Shown: positions 26,182-36,296, numbered from the stretch's first letter. The stretch is 64,000 nucleotides of DNA from PALSA-1006 sp037140475 (GCA_037140475.1 JBAXEJ010000001.1:1-64000); one strand, 5' to 3'. Translations and numbers: made by a program. The notes: generated by a model not told the origin, from the sequence alone.

Positions 26182-27255
26182 ATGGCTCTCGATTCTACCC
26201 TGGCATCTTGGCTCGCCCTGAGCCAGATTCCTGGCTTGGGCGCAGAGGGTCTTCGCAAACTACTTCAAACTTTTGGTTCACCTAACGCGGTTTTCACCGC
26301 ACCCGCTGCTGAAATTCGCCGCCTTGTTAATCCCGCCATCGCCCAGCATATTTCACTGGGCATCATAGAAGAAAATTTATTTCTCACTGAACAATGGTTA
26401 AGCGATCCAATTAATCATATTGTCACGATTGCTGATGAGAGCTACCCGCAACAGCTACTTAACACGCAAGATCCGCCCTTTTTACTTTTTATTAAAGGAC
26501 GGCTCGACCTACTCAATAAACCCTCTCTTGCTATCGTAGGCAGTCGCAACGCAACACCGCAAGGCATTCGCAACGCGGAAGCTTTTGCGCAATCGCTCAG
26601 CGAGCTCGGTTTTTGTATTATCAGCGGCATGGCTCTTGGTATTGATACCTCAGCTCATCTGGGCGGACTCAAAGGGCAGGGCAGTAGTATTGCAGTTATT
26701 GGCACGGGCTTAGATCGCGTCTATCCCGCCACTAATAAGGAGCTTGCCCATCAATTAGCCATGCACGGCACAATTATTTCAGAACTCCCGCTGGGAACAC
26801 CGCCACTCCCTGCTAACTTTCCACGACGCAATCGCATTATCAGCGGTTTAAGTCAGGGTTGTTTAATTGTGGAGGCTTCCCTACAAAGCGGTTCACTCAT
26901 CACGGCTCGTTTAGCATTGGAACAAGGGCGTGAAGTATTTGCGATTCCCGGTTCCATCCATTCACCGCAAACAAAAGGTTGTCATGCCTTAATCAAGCAA
27001 GGCGCCAAGTTAGTTGAAAATGCGCAGGATATTCTGCAAGAACTTGCTGGCATATTTCCGTCAATAAATACTGCTTCGCCAGCCATTCCCGAACACGAAC
27101 TATTTCAACATTTGCATTTTGATCCTGTGGATTTAGACACCCTATCTACGCTCAGTGGCTTGACGATAGCCCCGCTATCCGCCATTCTGTTACAGCTTGA
27201 ACTCGAAGGAAAAGTAGCAACGTTACCAGGTGGCCTTTACCAACGTATTGTTTAA
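26182..27255 (+). CDS. dprA: DNA-processing protein DprA
   Basis: A 357-residue DprA/Smf, which loads RecA on incoming single-stranded DNA during natural transformation. The Rossmann-like core is clear (AIVGSRNATPQGIRNAEAFA, SGMALGIDTSAHLG, VIGTGLDRVYPATN, FPRRNRIISGLS). A helix-hairpin-helix-like region precedes it, and a winged-helix domain ends the protein (about residues 295-357). It shares an operon with the LysM gene, smg and topA. Presence of dprA alone does not prove competence. Confidence 0.95.
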   Translation: MALDSTLASWLALSQIPGLGAEGLRKLLQTFGSPNAVFTAPAAEIRRLVNPAIAQHISLGIIEENLFLTEQWLSDPINHIVTIADESYPQQLLNTQDPPFLLFIKGRLDLLNKPSLAIVGSRNATPQGIRNAEAFAQSLSELGFCIISGMALGIDTSAHLGGLKGQGSSIAVIGTGLDRVYPATNKELAHQLAMHGTIISELPLGTPPLPANFPRRNRIISGLSQGCLIVEASLQSGSLITARLALEQGREVFAIPGSIHSPQTKGCHALIKQGAKLVENAQDILQELAGIFPSINTASPAIPEHELFQHLHFDPVDLDTLSTLSGLTIAPLSAILLQLELEGKVATLPGGLYQRIV

Positions 27256-27274
27256 ATTGAGTAATTGGGGCCCT

Positions 27275-27730
27275 ATGTTTGATATTTTGATTTATTTATT
27301 TGAAAGTTATTTTGCTTCTGGCAGTTATCCTGAGTCAGAAAAGCTCGCCGTTAAGTTAACTGCCGCAGGGTTTGAAGAAGAAGATATTTCACAAGCAATT
27401 GCTTGGTTGTCAGGACTGCAAACACTCGCTTCTGCCCAGTATCCAGAAAGCATCAATCAAAGTGGCTTTCGCTGTTTTGTTGAGCTAGAACACCGCCGCA
27501 TCAGTAACGATGGCTTAAGATTTATTTCATTCTGGGAGCAGAATAAAATGATTTCGCCAATTGAGCGTGAAATGATTATTGATCGAGCACTTGCACTAGG
27601 TCGGGATAATCTGTCTCTAGAAAAAGTTAAACTCATCGCATTAATGGTGCTTTGGAACTTGCACGAAGAGTTAGATCCAATGGTGATAGAAGAATTGTTA
27701 ACCTCGGCCGAATCGGCCCAACTTCATTAA
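27275..27730 (+). CDS. smg: Smg/DUF494 family protein
   Basis: A 151-residue Smg protein (DUF494), mostly helical and acidic, with the family start MFDILIYLFESYF. Its function is unknown; the name comes from its place next to dprA (smf). The start at 27275 is chosen because it matches the family N-terminus; the longer reading frame would begin inside dprA. It sits 19 bases after dprA and 24 before topA. Confidence 0.92.
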   Translation: MFDILIYLFESYFASGSYPESEKLAVKLTAAGFEEEDISQAIAWLSGLQTLASAQYPESINQSGFRCFVELEHRRISNDGLRFISFWEQNKMISPIEREMIIDRALALGRDNLSLEKVKLIALMVLWNLHEELDPMVIEELLTSAESAQLH

Positions 27731-27754
27731 ATTGACTGGGATACTCAGTACCGC

Positions 27755-30391
27755 ATGGCAAAAAATCTACTGATCGTTGAGTCTCCGGCTAAAGCCAAGA
27801 CACTCAAAAAATATCTCGGTAAGGATTACGAAGTCCTCGCCTCTTATGGTCACGTGCGTGACCTCATCCCAAAAAATGGCGCGGTCGATACCGAAAACGG
27901 CTACACCATGAATTACGAAGTCATCGCTCGAAATAGTAAGCACGTCGATGCCATCGCCAAAGCCGCTGCCGAAGCAGATAACATTCTGCTAGCGCCCGAC
28001 CCGGATAGGGAAGGGGAGGCTATCGCATGGCATATTTCTGAGCTGCTCAAAGGTAAGCGCGCCCTCAAGGGCAAAACAATGCAACGTGTTGTTTTTTATG
28101 AGATAACTGAATCTGCCGTGCGAGAAGCGGTTACTCACCCTCGCGCCATTGCCATGCCGTTAGTGAACGCTCAGCAAGCGCGTCGCGCGTTGGATTATTT
28201 GGTTGGTTTTAATCTCTCGCCGCTGCTGTGGCGGAAGATTCGCCCCGGTCTATCTGCGGGTCGCGTACAAAGTCCTGCGCTGAGATTAATTGTTGAGCGC
28301 GAATTAGAAATTGAGAAATTCAAAAGCCAAGAATATTGGTCCGTGCATCTGGATAGTCAAAAGAATAGCGTTCCTTTCAAAGCCAAGCTGTTCCAATATC
28401 AAGGAAAAAAATTAGAGCAACTGAGTATCGGCAGCCAGGCTGAATACGATGCGATTCATGCCAAACTAAATGATGCCAAACTTCCTCCCAAAGTAGTTCG
28501 TGTTGAAAAGAAAGGTAAGCAACGTAATCCTGCAGCGCCGTTCACTACTTCCACACTACAGCAAGAGGCCGTACGTAAGTTAGGGATGACTTCTGATCGA
28601 ACCATGCGCACCGCTCAAGCCTTGTACGAAGGTGTGGACATCGGCGGCCAGACTGTCGGCTTGATCACCTACATGCGTACCGACTCGCTTAACTTGGCGA
28701 ACGAAGCTGTTGCCGAAATTCGTGGCTACATTGGTGACAACTTCAGCGCAGATTACTTGCCTGCGAAGCAACCTACTTACAAGAGCAAATCCAAAAACGC
28801 ACAAGAGGCGCATGAAGCGATTCGCCCAACCTCGATTTCGCGCACGCCAGATAGCATGCGCGAGCACCTCAATATCGACCAGATGCGTCTTTATGAGATG
28901 GTCTGGAAGCGCACACTCGCTAGCCAAATGTCGCCCGCGCGCTTTGATACGGTTAGCGTGGACATTCGCTTAAGCAGTGATGACACCTTGTTCCGCGCGT
29001 CAGGCCAAACCCTAGTATTCCCAGGCTTTATTGGTGTTTACATGGAAGACGTGGATGATGCTGAAGAAGAAGATAGCGCAAAACTGCCGCCGTTGGTTGA
29101 GGGTGATATTTTGCCGGTGGATAAACTTTACGGCGAACAGCACTTCACTCAGCCACCGCCGCGCTTCTCAGAAGCTAGCTTGGTTAAGTCGCTAGAAGAG
29201 TACGGCATTGGCCGCCCCTCCACTTACGCCACCATTATTTCTACACTACAAGCACGCGAATACGCCACGCTTGATAAAAAGCGTTTTATGCCGACGGATG
29301 TGGGTCGTGTGGTCATCAAATTCCTTACTGAGCATTTCACCCGCTATGTAGATTATGGCTTCACCGCAAATTTGGAAGACGAATTAGACGAGGTTTCTGA
29401 AGGTAAGCGCGATTGGATCGGCGTTATGGATGAATTCTGGAAAGGCTTTTCCGGGCTCATCAAAGAAAAAACCAATATCGACCGGCCTGTTGAACTAATT
29501 GATGAGTCCTGCCCAGAATGTGGCAAACCGCTTGCTAAAAAACTCAGTCGTTACGGCAGCTTTATTAGCTGCACCAACTATCCAGAGTGCAAATACAAGC
29601 GTAGCCTGAGCGGTGAAACCCAAGATGAAGCCACCGCCCGTGTAGAAATGGGCGTCCATCCAGAAACCAAACAAGCCGTTTTATTACTGCGCGGCCCTTA
29701 TGGCCACTACGTACAACTCGGCGAAGTGGAAGAGGGCGCCAAAACCAAGCCCAAGCGCGTGTCATGGCCAAAGGAAATGCCGGTTGACCAGGCCGATTTA
29801 GAAAATGCGCTGAAGCTACTGTCATTACCGAAAGACCTTGGTTTGCATCCAGAGACGAATAAAAAGGTCATCGTCAATATCGGCCGCTTTGGGCCCTATA
29901 TTGGCCATGACGGCAAATTCAAGTCTATTCCGCGCACCGATAGCATTTTTGACGTTACCCTGGAGCGCGCCGTGGAACTGTTGGCGCAAGCTCGTGATGG
30001 CGGAGCAACCGTGTTGCGCACGCTGGGTGACCATCCGGATGATAAGGCCACCGTCGAAATCTGTAGTGGTCGTTATGGCCCTTACGCACGGCATGGCAAA
30101 ATCAATGCGACCCTACCAAAAGATATTTCGCCGGATGACATTACGCTGGAAGAGGCTCTTGAATTGATAGCCGCAAAAGTGGCGAAAGGGCCATCAGCGA
30201 AACCTTCCCGCAAACCTGCTGCCAAAAAAGCGGCCAGCAAAACTACTAAGGCAAAAGCCGCACCCAAGGCTAAAGCTGAACCAAAAGCTAAGAAAGTGGT
30301 AACAAAAAAGGCTACTACGAAGAAAACGACGACCGCCAAACCCGCCGCGAAGAAGCCGGCGGCTAAAAAGGCCGCAAAAGCCAAGGAATAG
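27755..30391 (+). CDS. topA: DNA topoisomerase I
   Basis: An 878-residue type IA topoisomerase that relaxes negative supercoils. The Toprim domain starts the protein (Glu9 and PDPDREGE at 81-88). The active-site tyrosine is Tyr306 in GLITYMRTDS. One complete C4 zinc ribbon (CPECGKPLAKK to SCTNYPECKYKR) follows the core, then further topoisomerase C-terminal repeats in which zinc cysteines are lost. The last 80 or so residues are a lysine/alanine-rich tail with AAKK-type repeats, like histone H1, which should bind DNA non-specifically. Such tails are known in betaproteobacterial TopA proteins. Confidence 0.96.
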   Translation: MAKNLLIVESPAKAKTLKKYLGKDYEVLASYGHVRDLIPKNGAVDTENGYTMNYEVIARNSKHVDAIAKAAAEADNILLAPDPDREGEAIAWHISELLKGKRALKGKTMQRVVFYEITESAVREAVTHPRAIAMPLVNAQQARRALDYLVGFNLSPLLWRKIRPGLSAGRVQSPALRLIVERELEIEKFKSQEYWSVHLDSQKNSVPFKAKLFQYQGKKLEQLSIGSQAEYDAIHAKLNDAKLPPKVVRVEKKGKQRNPAAPFTTSTLQQEAVRKLGMTSDRTMRTAQALYEGVDIGGQTVGLITYMRTDSLNLANEAVAEIRGYIGDNFSADYLPAKQPTYKSKSKNAQEAHEAIRPTSISRTPDSMREHLNIDQMRLYEMVWKRTLASQMSPARFDTVSVDIRLSSDDTLFRASGQTLVFPGFIGVYMEDVDDAEEEDSAKLPPLVEGDILPVDKLYGEQHFTQPPPRFSEASLVKSLEEYGIGRPSTYATIISTLQAREYATLDKKRFMPTDVGRVVIKFLTEHFTRYVDYGFTANLEDELDEVSEGKRDWIGVMDEFWKGFSGLIKEKTNIDRPVELIDESCPECGKPLAKKLSRYGSFISCTNYPECKYKRSLSGETQDEATARVEMGVHPETKQAVLLLRGPYGHYVQLGEVEEGAKTKPKRVSWPKEMPVDQADLENALKLLSLPKDLGLHPETNKKVIVNIGRFGPYIGHDGKFKSIPRTDSIFDVTLERAVELLAQARDGGATVLRTLGDHPDDKATVEICSGRYGPYARHGKINATLPKDISPDDITLEEALELIAAKVAKGPSAKPSRKPAAKKAASKTTKAKAAPKAKAEPKAKKVVTKKATTKKTTTAKPAAKKPAAKKAAKAKE

Positions 30392-30458
30392 GTTTTCGAC
30401 TAATTTGAACCCTGCCCCTCATCGTACAGGTGTTGTGCGGCTATAGGGTGTTTTACAG

Positions 30459-30488
30459 GGCCTACTCTGCAGGCCTTATGTTTATTGG
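30459..30488 (+). terminator. Possible terminator after topA
   Basis: GGCCT and AGGCC form a 5-bp stem with a 7-base loop, followed by a moderately T-rich stretch, 68 bases past the topA stop. The stem is short, so this is weak. The rest of the 30392-30570 gap shows no gene or other signal. Confidence 0.3.
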
Positions 30489-30570
30489 GTTACTAGGTAA
30501 GTTTGCTACTTATTTTCGAATAGCTCGAACTTACTCTTGTTCAACCGTATGATATTGAAGATTGTAGAGA

Positions 30571-31065
30571 TTAGCGATTTGGGTTAGTAAAATTTAGGCG
30601 CTGGATTATAGGATTACTTAACCAAGCGTTGGACTCCATTAATCTGAGGCAAGAGTTAATGTCAGTAAACTCATTTTCTTTATTAAGTGGACATAAAAGC
30701 TCTACAGCGGTAAGACACTGAGCACCAAGTGGAAAATTAGACTGAATGTTATTAGAACAAAATGACCAGCCGGCTACAGGCAATATACTGACATTAGCTC
30801 TATCTGTAAGAAAGTCGTGTGCATTCATGATTCTGTTTTTGCAATTGCGGTACATATCGGAATTTCCCGCATTTTTATAATTTTCACAATTAGCCAGTTG
30901 ATTCCGAAGCAATAAATCATGCACACCTAAAAACCATCCACCACCCCGCCCGGCTAGCGGGTTGGTTTGTTGTTTATCCGCTTGTTTCATCTGCCGCTTG
31001 TCAGACACTGCATTTGCAACAATTGGCAAAAGTAAAAAAATAATTAACAAAATTCGCTGTCGCAA
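30571..31065 (-). CDS. Secreted cysteine-containing protein, unknown
   Basis: A 164-residue protein I do not recognise. It begins with a good signal peptide (MRQRILLIIFLLLPIVANA). The mature part has a basic, glutamine-rich start, a GRGGGWFLG stretch, and six cysteines spread over the rest, an even number that would allow three disulfide bonds in the periplasm. No enzyme motif or membrane helix is visible beyond the signal. It lies alone between topA (opposite strand) and gyrB, with gaps on both sides, so it is probably a single-gene unit. Reading frame, length and a GGAG ribosome site support a real gene. Confidence 0.7.
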   Translation of the reverse strand: MRQRILLIIFLLLPIVANAVSDKRQMKQADKQQTNPLAGRGGGWFLGVHDLLLRNQLANCENYKNAGNSDMYRNCKNRIMNAHDFLTDRANVSILPVAGWSFCSNNIQSNFPLGAQCLTAVELLCPLNKENEFTDINSCLRLMESNAWLSNPIIQRLNFTNPNR

Positions 31066-31185
31066 AATAAACTCCTAAGTTTATAAATTAACAAAAACCA
31101 AGGTTAACCACTCGCTATTAATGGTTTTCACCACACAGGATTTTTCAATCCTAATGCCCAATCTATGGGGCAAAAACATAAAGAC

Positions 31186-33615
31186 TTACACATCCAAGTT
31201 CTTCACACCGAGCGCATTCTGCTCAATAAACGCACGGCGCGGTTCAACCACGTCACCCATCAGTGTCGTAAATATCTCATCAGCAGCAATTGCGTCTTCA
31301 ATTTGTACGCGCAGCAAAATACGATTTTTAACATCCATCGTCGTTTCCCACAATTGCTCAGGGTTCATCTCACCCAAGCCTTTGTAGCGCTGGGTGCTGA
31401 CACCACGTCTAGCCTCTTCCAACAACCACTCAACGCCTTGTTTGAAGCTACTCACGGCACGTCTTTGTTCGCCGCGCACGACATAGGCGGTTGGAGTAAT
31501 GAGACCCTCCAATGCTTGGGCCGTTTGGCGAATTTGCACGTAATCACCGCTTTGCAGAAAGTCTTTATCCAGATAACTTAAGGAGTAGTTGCCGTGATAA
31601 ATCTTTTCCAAACGCAAGCGCAACTCGCCACTTTCATCGCTCTCAATTTCGGCTTTAATAACGCCACCACAAGCAGCTTCTAGCAGTTGTGCGCTCTTTT
31701 GCGCTTGTGTGGCGTCATCTAATGACAGGGTTGGAAGGATGAGCAATGCATGGCTAGCCTCTGGTGCAATGAAGCGCGACAGGCGATCAATCACCGCTTC
31801 CGCGAGAAAATATTGTTTGGCAATTTGCTCTAGCGCTTCGCCTTGTATCGGGGTGGTGTCTAACGCTGGGTAAAACATCGCGTTGTTCAAAGCCGATTTA
31901 AGCAAGTAGCTTTTCATTTCATGCTCATCTTTGAGATAGCGCTCGTCTTTACCTTGCTTGATTTTGTACAGAGGTGGTTGCGCAATATAAATATGGCCGC
32001 GCTCAACTAGCTCTGGCATTTGACGATAGAAAAAAGTGAGTAAAAGCGTGCGGATGTGTGCGCCGTCTACGTCCGCGTCAGTCATGATAATAATACGGTG
32101 ATAACGCAATTTATCTGCGTTGTATTCTTCTTTGCCAATACCGGTACCCAACACGGTAATCAGAATTGCGATTTCTTGCGAAGCAATCAGCTTTTCAAAA
32201 CGGGCTTTTTCTACGTTTAGAATTTTTCCTTTGAGGGGCAAAATCGCTTGAAACTTACGGTCGCGCCCCTGTTTGGCAGAGCCTCCCGCAGAGTCACCCT
32301 CGACCAGATACAGCTCAGAGAGGGCGGGGTCTTTTTCCTGACAGTCGGCCAATTTACCTGGCAGACCAATGCCATCCAAAATTCCTTTACGGCGCGTCAG
32401 TTCGCGTGCTTTACGCGCCGCGTCGCGGGCGCGGGCCGCATCAATAATTTTGCTGCAAATAATTTTGGCGTCAATTGGGTTTTCTTGTAAAAAATCACTC
32501 AGCTTTTGTGCTACAACTTCTTGCACGGCCGGTTGCACTTCACTAGAAACCAGCTTGTCTTTTGTTTGTGAGGAAAACTTTGGGTCTGGCACTTTAACGG
32601 AAAGAACACAGGTCAACCCTTCGCGCATGTCATCGCCTGCGGTCTCCACTTTGGCCTTTTTCGCCAACTCGTGTTCTTCGATATATTTATTAATGACGCG
32701 GGTCATCGCCATACGTAAACCCGTCATGTGTGTGCCACCATCCCGTTGAGGAATGTTGTTAGTAAAACACTGTACAACTTCGGAATAACTATCATTCCAT
32801 TGCATCGCAACATCTACAACGATATTGTCTTTTTCACCGCTTGCCTGAAAGCACTTTGGATGTAACACAGCTTTACTTTTATTCATGTACTCAACAAAGC
32901 CGCGCACCCCTCCAGAATAAGCAAAGTTTTCACTCTTTCCACTGCGCTGATCAACCAGCTCGATTTTGACGCCATTATTTAAAAATGAAAGCTCACGTAA
33001 CCGTTTTGCCAAAATATCATAGTGGAACTCAACGTTGCCGAAAATTTCTTTGTCTGCCAAAAAATGAACCTCTGTTCCTTTTTTATTGGACTCACCCAAT
33101 ATTCGTACAGGTGAAACTTCAACTCCGTTTTGTTGTTCAAGCAAACGGTCTTTTACAAAACCTTTTTCAAATTCGATGCCGTATTTTTTCCCATCACGGT
33201 ACGTGGTTAACTTAAGCCATTCTGACAAACCGTTAACGCAACTTACACCAACGCCGTGGAGTCCCCCTGAAACTTTATAGCTGTTTTGATTAAATTTCCC
33301 GCCAGCATGTAATACCGTTAAAACAATTTCTGCAGCCGACCGTTTCGGTTCATTTTTATCATCAAATTTAATTCCGATTGGAATGCCCCGGCCGTTATCT
33401 GCAACAGAGATTGAGTTATCTCCATGAATAATGACTTTAATGTCATCACAATGACCTGCTAATGATTCATCAATTGCGTTATCGACTACCTCAAACACCA
33501 TATGATGTAGCCCCGTTCCATCAGAAGTGTCTCCAATGTACATACCTGGGCGCTTACGCACGGCCTCTAATCCTTCGAGTTGTTGAATGCTTGATTCGTC
33601 GTAGTTATCGCTCAT
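31186..33615 (-). CDS. gyrB: DNA gyrase subunit B
   Basis: An 809-residue GyrB, the ATPase subunit of DNA gyrase. The GHKL ATPase domain opens with LEAVRKRPGMYIGDT and DNAIDESLAGH, and the Toprim domain has LVEGDSAGGSAKQGRDR with later DADVDGAHI. The C-terminal tail binds GyrA and DNA. It follows dnaN on the minus strand, in the classic dnaA-dnaN-gyrB order without recF between them. A parS-like site lies in the 38-base gap to dnaN. Confidence 0.98.
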   Translation of the reverse strand: MSDNYDESSIQQLEGLEAVRKRPGMYIGDTSDGTGLHHMVFEVVDNAIDESLAGHCDDIKVIIHGDNSISVADNGRGIPIGIKFDDKNEPKRSAAEIVLTVLHAGGKFNQNSYKVSGGLHGVGVSCVNGLSEWLKLTTYRDGKKYGIEFEKGFVKDRLLEQQNGVEVSPVRILGESNKKGTEVHFLADKEIFGNVEFHYDILAKRLRELSFLNNGVKIELVDQRSGKSENFAYSGGVRGFVEYMNKSKAVLHPKCFQASGEKDNIVVDVAMQWNDSYSEVVQCFTNNIPQRDGGTHMTGLRMAMTRVINKYIEEHELAKKAKVETAGDDMREGLTCVLSVKVPDPKFSSQTKDKLVSSEVQPAVQEVVAQKLSDFLQENPIDAKIICSKIIDAARARDAARKARELTRRKGILDGIGLPGKLADCQEKDPALSELYLVEGDSAGGSAKQGRDRKFQAILPLKGKILNVEKARFEKLIASQEIAILITVLGTGIGKEEYNADKLRYHRIIIMTDADVDGAHIRTLLLTFFYRQMPELVERGHIYIAQPPLYKIKQGKDERYLKDEHEMKSYLLKSALNNAMFYPALDTTPIQGEALEQIAKQYFLAEAVIDRLSRFIAPEASHALLILPTLSLDDATQAQKSAQLLEAACGGVIKAEIESDESGELRLRLEKIYHGNYSLSYLDKDFLQSGDYVQIRQTAQALEGLITPTAYVVRGEQRRAVSSFKQGVEWLLEEARRGVSTQRYKGLGEMNPEQLWETTMDVKNRILLRVQIEDAIAADEIFTTLMGDVVEPRRAFIEQNALGVKNLDV

Positions 33616-33632
33616 GTTTTTTCCAAAATATT

Positions 33633-33648
33633 TGTTTCACGTGAAACT
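33633..33648. promoter_or_regulatory. parS: parS site, left of origin
   Basis: TGTTTCACGTGAAACT matches the 16-bp chromosomal parS consensus at 15 of 16 positions, failing only at the last base. It lies between dnaN and gyrB, about 1.2 kb from the probable origin, and should bind the ParB encoded at 43514. Confidence 0.85.
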
Positions 33649-33653
33649 TTAAA

Positions 33654-34757
33654 TTAAATGCGCATTGGCATGACGACGTATTTAAATTCATCTTCGCCCG
33701 GCACCGTAATCAAAATACTGCTATTAGGATCGCCAAAAGAGAAAATGACTGCTTGCGCTGGCGTATTGTTTAGGCCATCTAACAAGTAATTTACATTAAA
33801 GCCAATATCTAAAGCGGGGCCATGATATTCATTTTCAATATCTTCTTGAGCTTCTTCTTGTTCACTGTTGCTACTGATAATGCGTAAATTCTTTTCAGTG
33901 AGTACAAAACGTACGCCACGGAATTTTTCATTAGAAAGAATCGCTGCTCTTTGTAGCGCTTGAACAATAACTAAACGGTCTAGTTCTAAATGATTTGTAT
34001 AGTTAGGAATGACTCGCTCGTAATCTGGAAATTTACCGTCAATTACTTTTGAAGTTAAAACAATCTCTGCGAATGTTATTCTTACTTGTTTTTCCGCTAA
34101 CTCTAATTCAATCGGGTCATCATTGTTAGAGAGTAGTTTTGATAGTTCGTTAACAGTTTTTCTGGACAGAATAACTTCTTGTTTTGGGCCTTCATTTTCA
34201 ATGGTTGAACTGACATAGGCTAAGCGATGTCCGTCTGTAGCAATCAGTCTAATCGTGTTGTTTTCAATAACAAGTAAAACACCGTTTAAATAATAACGAA
34301 TATCTTGCTGTGCCATTGCGTATTGAACTAAGGCTAGTAGTTTTTTAAGTAAGCCCTGTTTTAAAACAATCTTGGTCGCATTTTCAATCAGGTTAGTGAC
34401 TAGCGGAAAGTCTTGCGCTGGCAAAGTTTGTAAACTGAATTTACTTTTATTAGATTTAATGAGCAGTTTATTTTCTTGTATATCTAAAGATACTTGGCTT
34501 TGATCTGGCAAAACTCTTAATATTTCTTGGAGCTTTTTTGCTGATACCGTAACAGAACCTGTTGCCGAACCTGCATCTAATTTCTGTTGCGTAGAAATTT
34601 GTATCTCTAAGTCAGTTGCGATTAATTTAATGGCATCAACACTTTTTTCAATTAGTACGTTAGAAAGTATAGGTAGGGGCTGTTTTCTTTCAACGATGCC
34701 AACAACTGTTTGTAAGGGTTTTAGTATGGAATCGCGATCTATCTTTTCAATAAACAT
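33654..34757 (-). CDS. dnaN: DNA polymerase III sliding clamp DnaN
   Basis: A 367-residue beta clamp that tethers DNA polymerase III to its template. The three repeated clamp domains are visible, with IVERKQPLPILSNVLIE near the N-terminus and the typical C-terminal YVVMPMRI. The start at 34757 (MFIEKIDRDS) has AAGGAT upstream; an in-frame ATG 24 codons earlier would run through the origin-side gap and is rejected. It follows dnaA across the AT-rich origin gap. Confidence 0.96.
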   Translation of the reverse strand: MFIEKIDRDSILKPLQTVVGIVERKQPLPILSNVLIEKSVDAIKLIATDLEIQISTQQKLDAGSATGSVTVSAKKLQEILRVLPDQSQVSLDIQENKLLIKSNKSKFSLQTLPAQDFPLVTNLIENATKIVLKQGLLKKLLALVQYAMAQQDIRYYLNGVLLVIENNTIRLIATDGHRLAYVSSTIENEGPKQEVILSRKTVNELSKLLSNNDDPIELELAEKQVRITFAEIVLTSKVIDGKFPDYERVIPNYTNHLELDRLVIVQALQRAAILSNEKFRGVRFVLTEKNLRIISSNSEQEEAQEDIENEYHGPALDIGFNVNYLLDGLNNTPAQAVIFSFGDPNSSILITVPGEDEFKYVVMPMRI

Positions 34758-34797
34758 TTTATATATCCTTAATAACAATAATAATGTGATCTTTTGT

Positions 34798-34952
34798 TGT
34801 GTATAACTGTAATTTATATCTATAAACAATAAGTTAAATTGATTTTTTAGTGTTTATAACTTCCGTTTTATACTGTTCATGAATTGTGTATAACTTTTCT
34901 AGTTTTTTAGATTTATATGGTTATGTACATTTTACAAATTAAAAATACATAA
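34798..34952. other. oriC: Probable replication origin (dnaA-dnaN gap)
   Basis: An AT-rich stretch between dnaA and dnaN. TGTGTATAA, the reverse complement of the DnaA-box form TTATACACA, occurs at 34798-34806 and 34885-34893. Looser copies are TGTTTATAA at 34851 and TTATGTACA at 34921. Genes point away from this region on both sides over many kilobases, as expected for an origin. The exact unwinding element cannot be fixed by eye. Confidence 0.75.
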
Positions 34953-36296
34953 TTAATTCCTTAAAGTCTGATTAAGTAAATTGAAATCAGAATTTATTGA
35001 GTTGTCCGCATTTTTTAATTGTTCAATCGTTTTGCAAGCATGTAAGACAGTTGAATGATCCCGTCCACCGAAAGCATTTCCTATTTCTGGCAAACTTAAC
35101 TGAGTCAACTCCCTTGCTAAACACATGGCCATTTGTCGAGGCCTCGCAATAATTCGAGTTCTTTTTTTGGATAAAAGATCAATCAGTTTTATTCTATAAA
35201 AGTCAGCAACAGTTTTTTGAATATTTTCAATTGAAACCTGTTTGTTTTGGGCAGCTAAAAGATCTTTGAGTGCTTCTTTTGCTAATTCAACATTGATAGG
35301 TCGTTTATGAAAGCGAGCAAAAGCCTCAATTCTATTTAAAGCTCCTTCAAGTTCTCTAATGTTTGATCGCACATGTTTGGCTATAAAAAAGGCAACATCT
35401 TCACCAATTGGATTTTTTGATTGAATTGACTTCTGTAAAAGAATTGCAACACGCATTTCTAAACCAGGAGGTTCAATCGCTACGGTTAAACCACAACTAA
35501 AACGTGAGGTTAATCTTGGTTCTATTCCATTGATTTCTTTTGGAAAGGTATCGCAAGTAATAACAACTTGTTTATTTCTATCAATCAAAGAGTTAAGTGT
35601 ATAAAAGAACTCTTGTTGTGTTCCTGGCTTATCGGCAATAAATTGAATATCATCAATCAATAATAAATCCAAGGAATTGTAATATTGTTTAAATTCATCA
35701 AACTGTTTTGTTTGAAAAGCGCGAACGACATCGGAAATGTAGTTTGTTGCATGAACGTAACAAATTTTAGCTTGGTTATTTTCTTGTTTAAACTGGTTTC
35801 CAATTGCTTGCAATAAGTGAGTTTTACCCAAACCTACACCACCATAAATAAATAGAGGGTTGTAAGTAGTTCCGGGTGAATCAGCAACTTGGATAGCAGC
35901 AGCATGTGCTAGTTGGTTTGCTTTACCAGTAACGAAATTTTCAAATAGCAGAGTTGAATTTAGTTTTACGGAATTCTGATAAGCTTTTTTTGTGAGTGTT
36001 TTTATCTCTGAATTAAGGCTTAAAGGCTTATTGGGTGTTGTTGCAACCTGTTTCTGTTTATCAATCCGCAATTCAATATTTGCAGGGGTAGAAAAAAACG
36101 CAAGGGAACGCTTAGTGATTTCGGGCAGAAAGCGCTCTTGAATAACTTTTAAAGTAAATCCATTAGGCGTTGTTATAACAATCTTTTGATCTTTGACCTC
36201 AACAATTAAAGGTTTAATCCAAGAGTTAAATTGTTGAGCTGGAAGCTGAGTCTTGAAGTAATCAAGGCAGCTATTCCAAAGTTTTTGATGAGGCAT
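34953..36296 (-). CDS. dnaA: Replication initiator DnaA
   Basis: A 447-residue DnaA. Domain I is at the N-terminus (LWNSCLDYFKTQLPAQQFNSW), followed by a short linker. The AAA+ domain has Walker A GGVGLGKTH at residues 152-160 and LLLIDDIQF as Walker B. The C-terminal domain IV carries the DnaA-box-binding signature GGRDHSTVLHACK. It binds the boxes in the adjacent gaps to start replication. Codon use is AT-richer than in the Calvin-cycle genes, as is common close to an origin. Confidence 0.98.
   Translation of the reverse strand: MPHQKLWNSCLDYFKTQLPAQQFNSWIKPLIVEVKDQKIVITTPNGFTLKVIQERFLPEITKRSLAFFSTPANIELRIDKQKQVATTPNKPLSLNSEIKTLTKKAYQNSVKLNSTLLFENFVTGKANQLAHAAAIQVADSPGTTYNPLFIYGGVGLGKTHLLQAIGNQFKQENNQAKICYVHATNYISDVVRAFQTKQFDEFKQYYNSLDLLLIDDIQFIADKPGTQQEFFYTLNSLIDRNKQVVITCDTFPKEINGIEPRLTSRFSCGLTVAIEPPGLEMRVAILLQKSIQSKNPIGEDVAFFIAKHVRSNIRELEGALNRIEAFARFHKRPINVELAKEALKDLLAAQNKQVSIENIQKTVADFYRIKLIDLLSKKRTRIIARPRQMAMCLARELTQLSLPEIGNAFGGRDHSTVLHACKTIEQLKNADNSINSDFNLLNQTLRN

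Noticed and set aside
30082..30384. Leftward hydrophobic open frame opposite the end of topA
   Set aside because: It is the antisense of the lysine/alanine-rich TopA tail; its alanine/phenylalanine-rich composition follows from that repeat.
31138..31153. Short hairpin AGGATT/AATCCT after gyrB as a terminator
   Set aside because: The stem is only six A/T-rich pairs and no T run follows on the minus strand.
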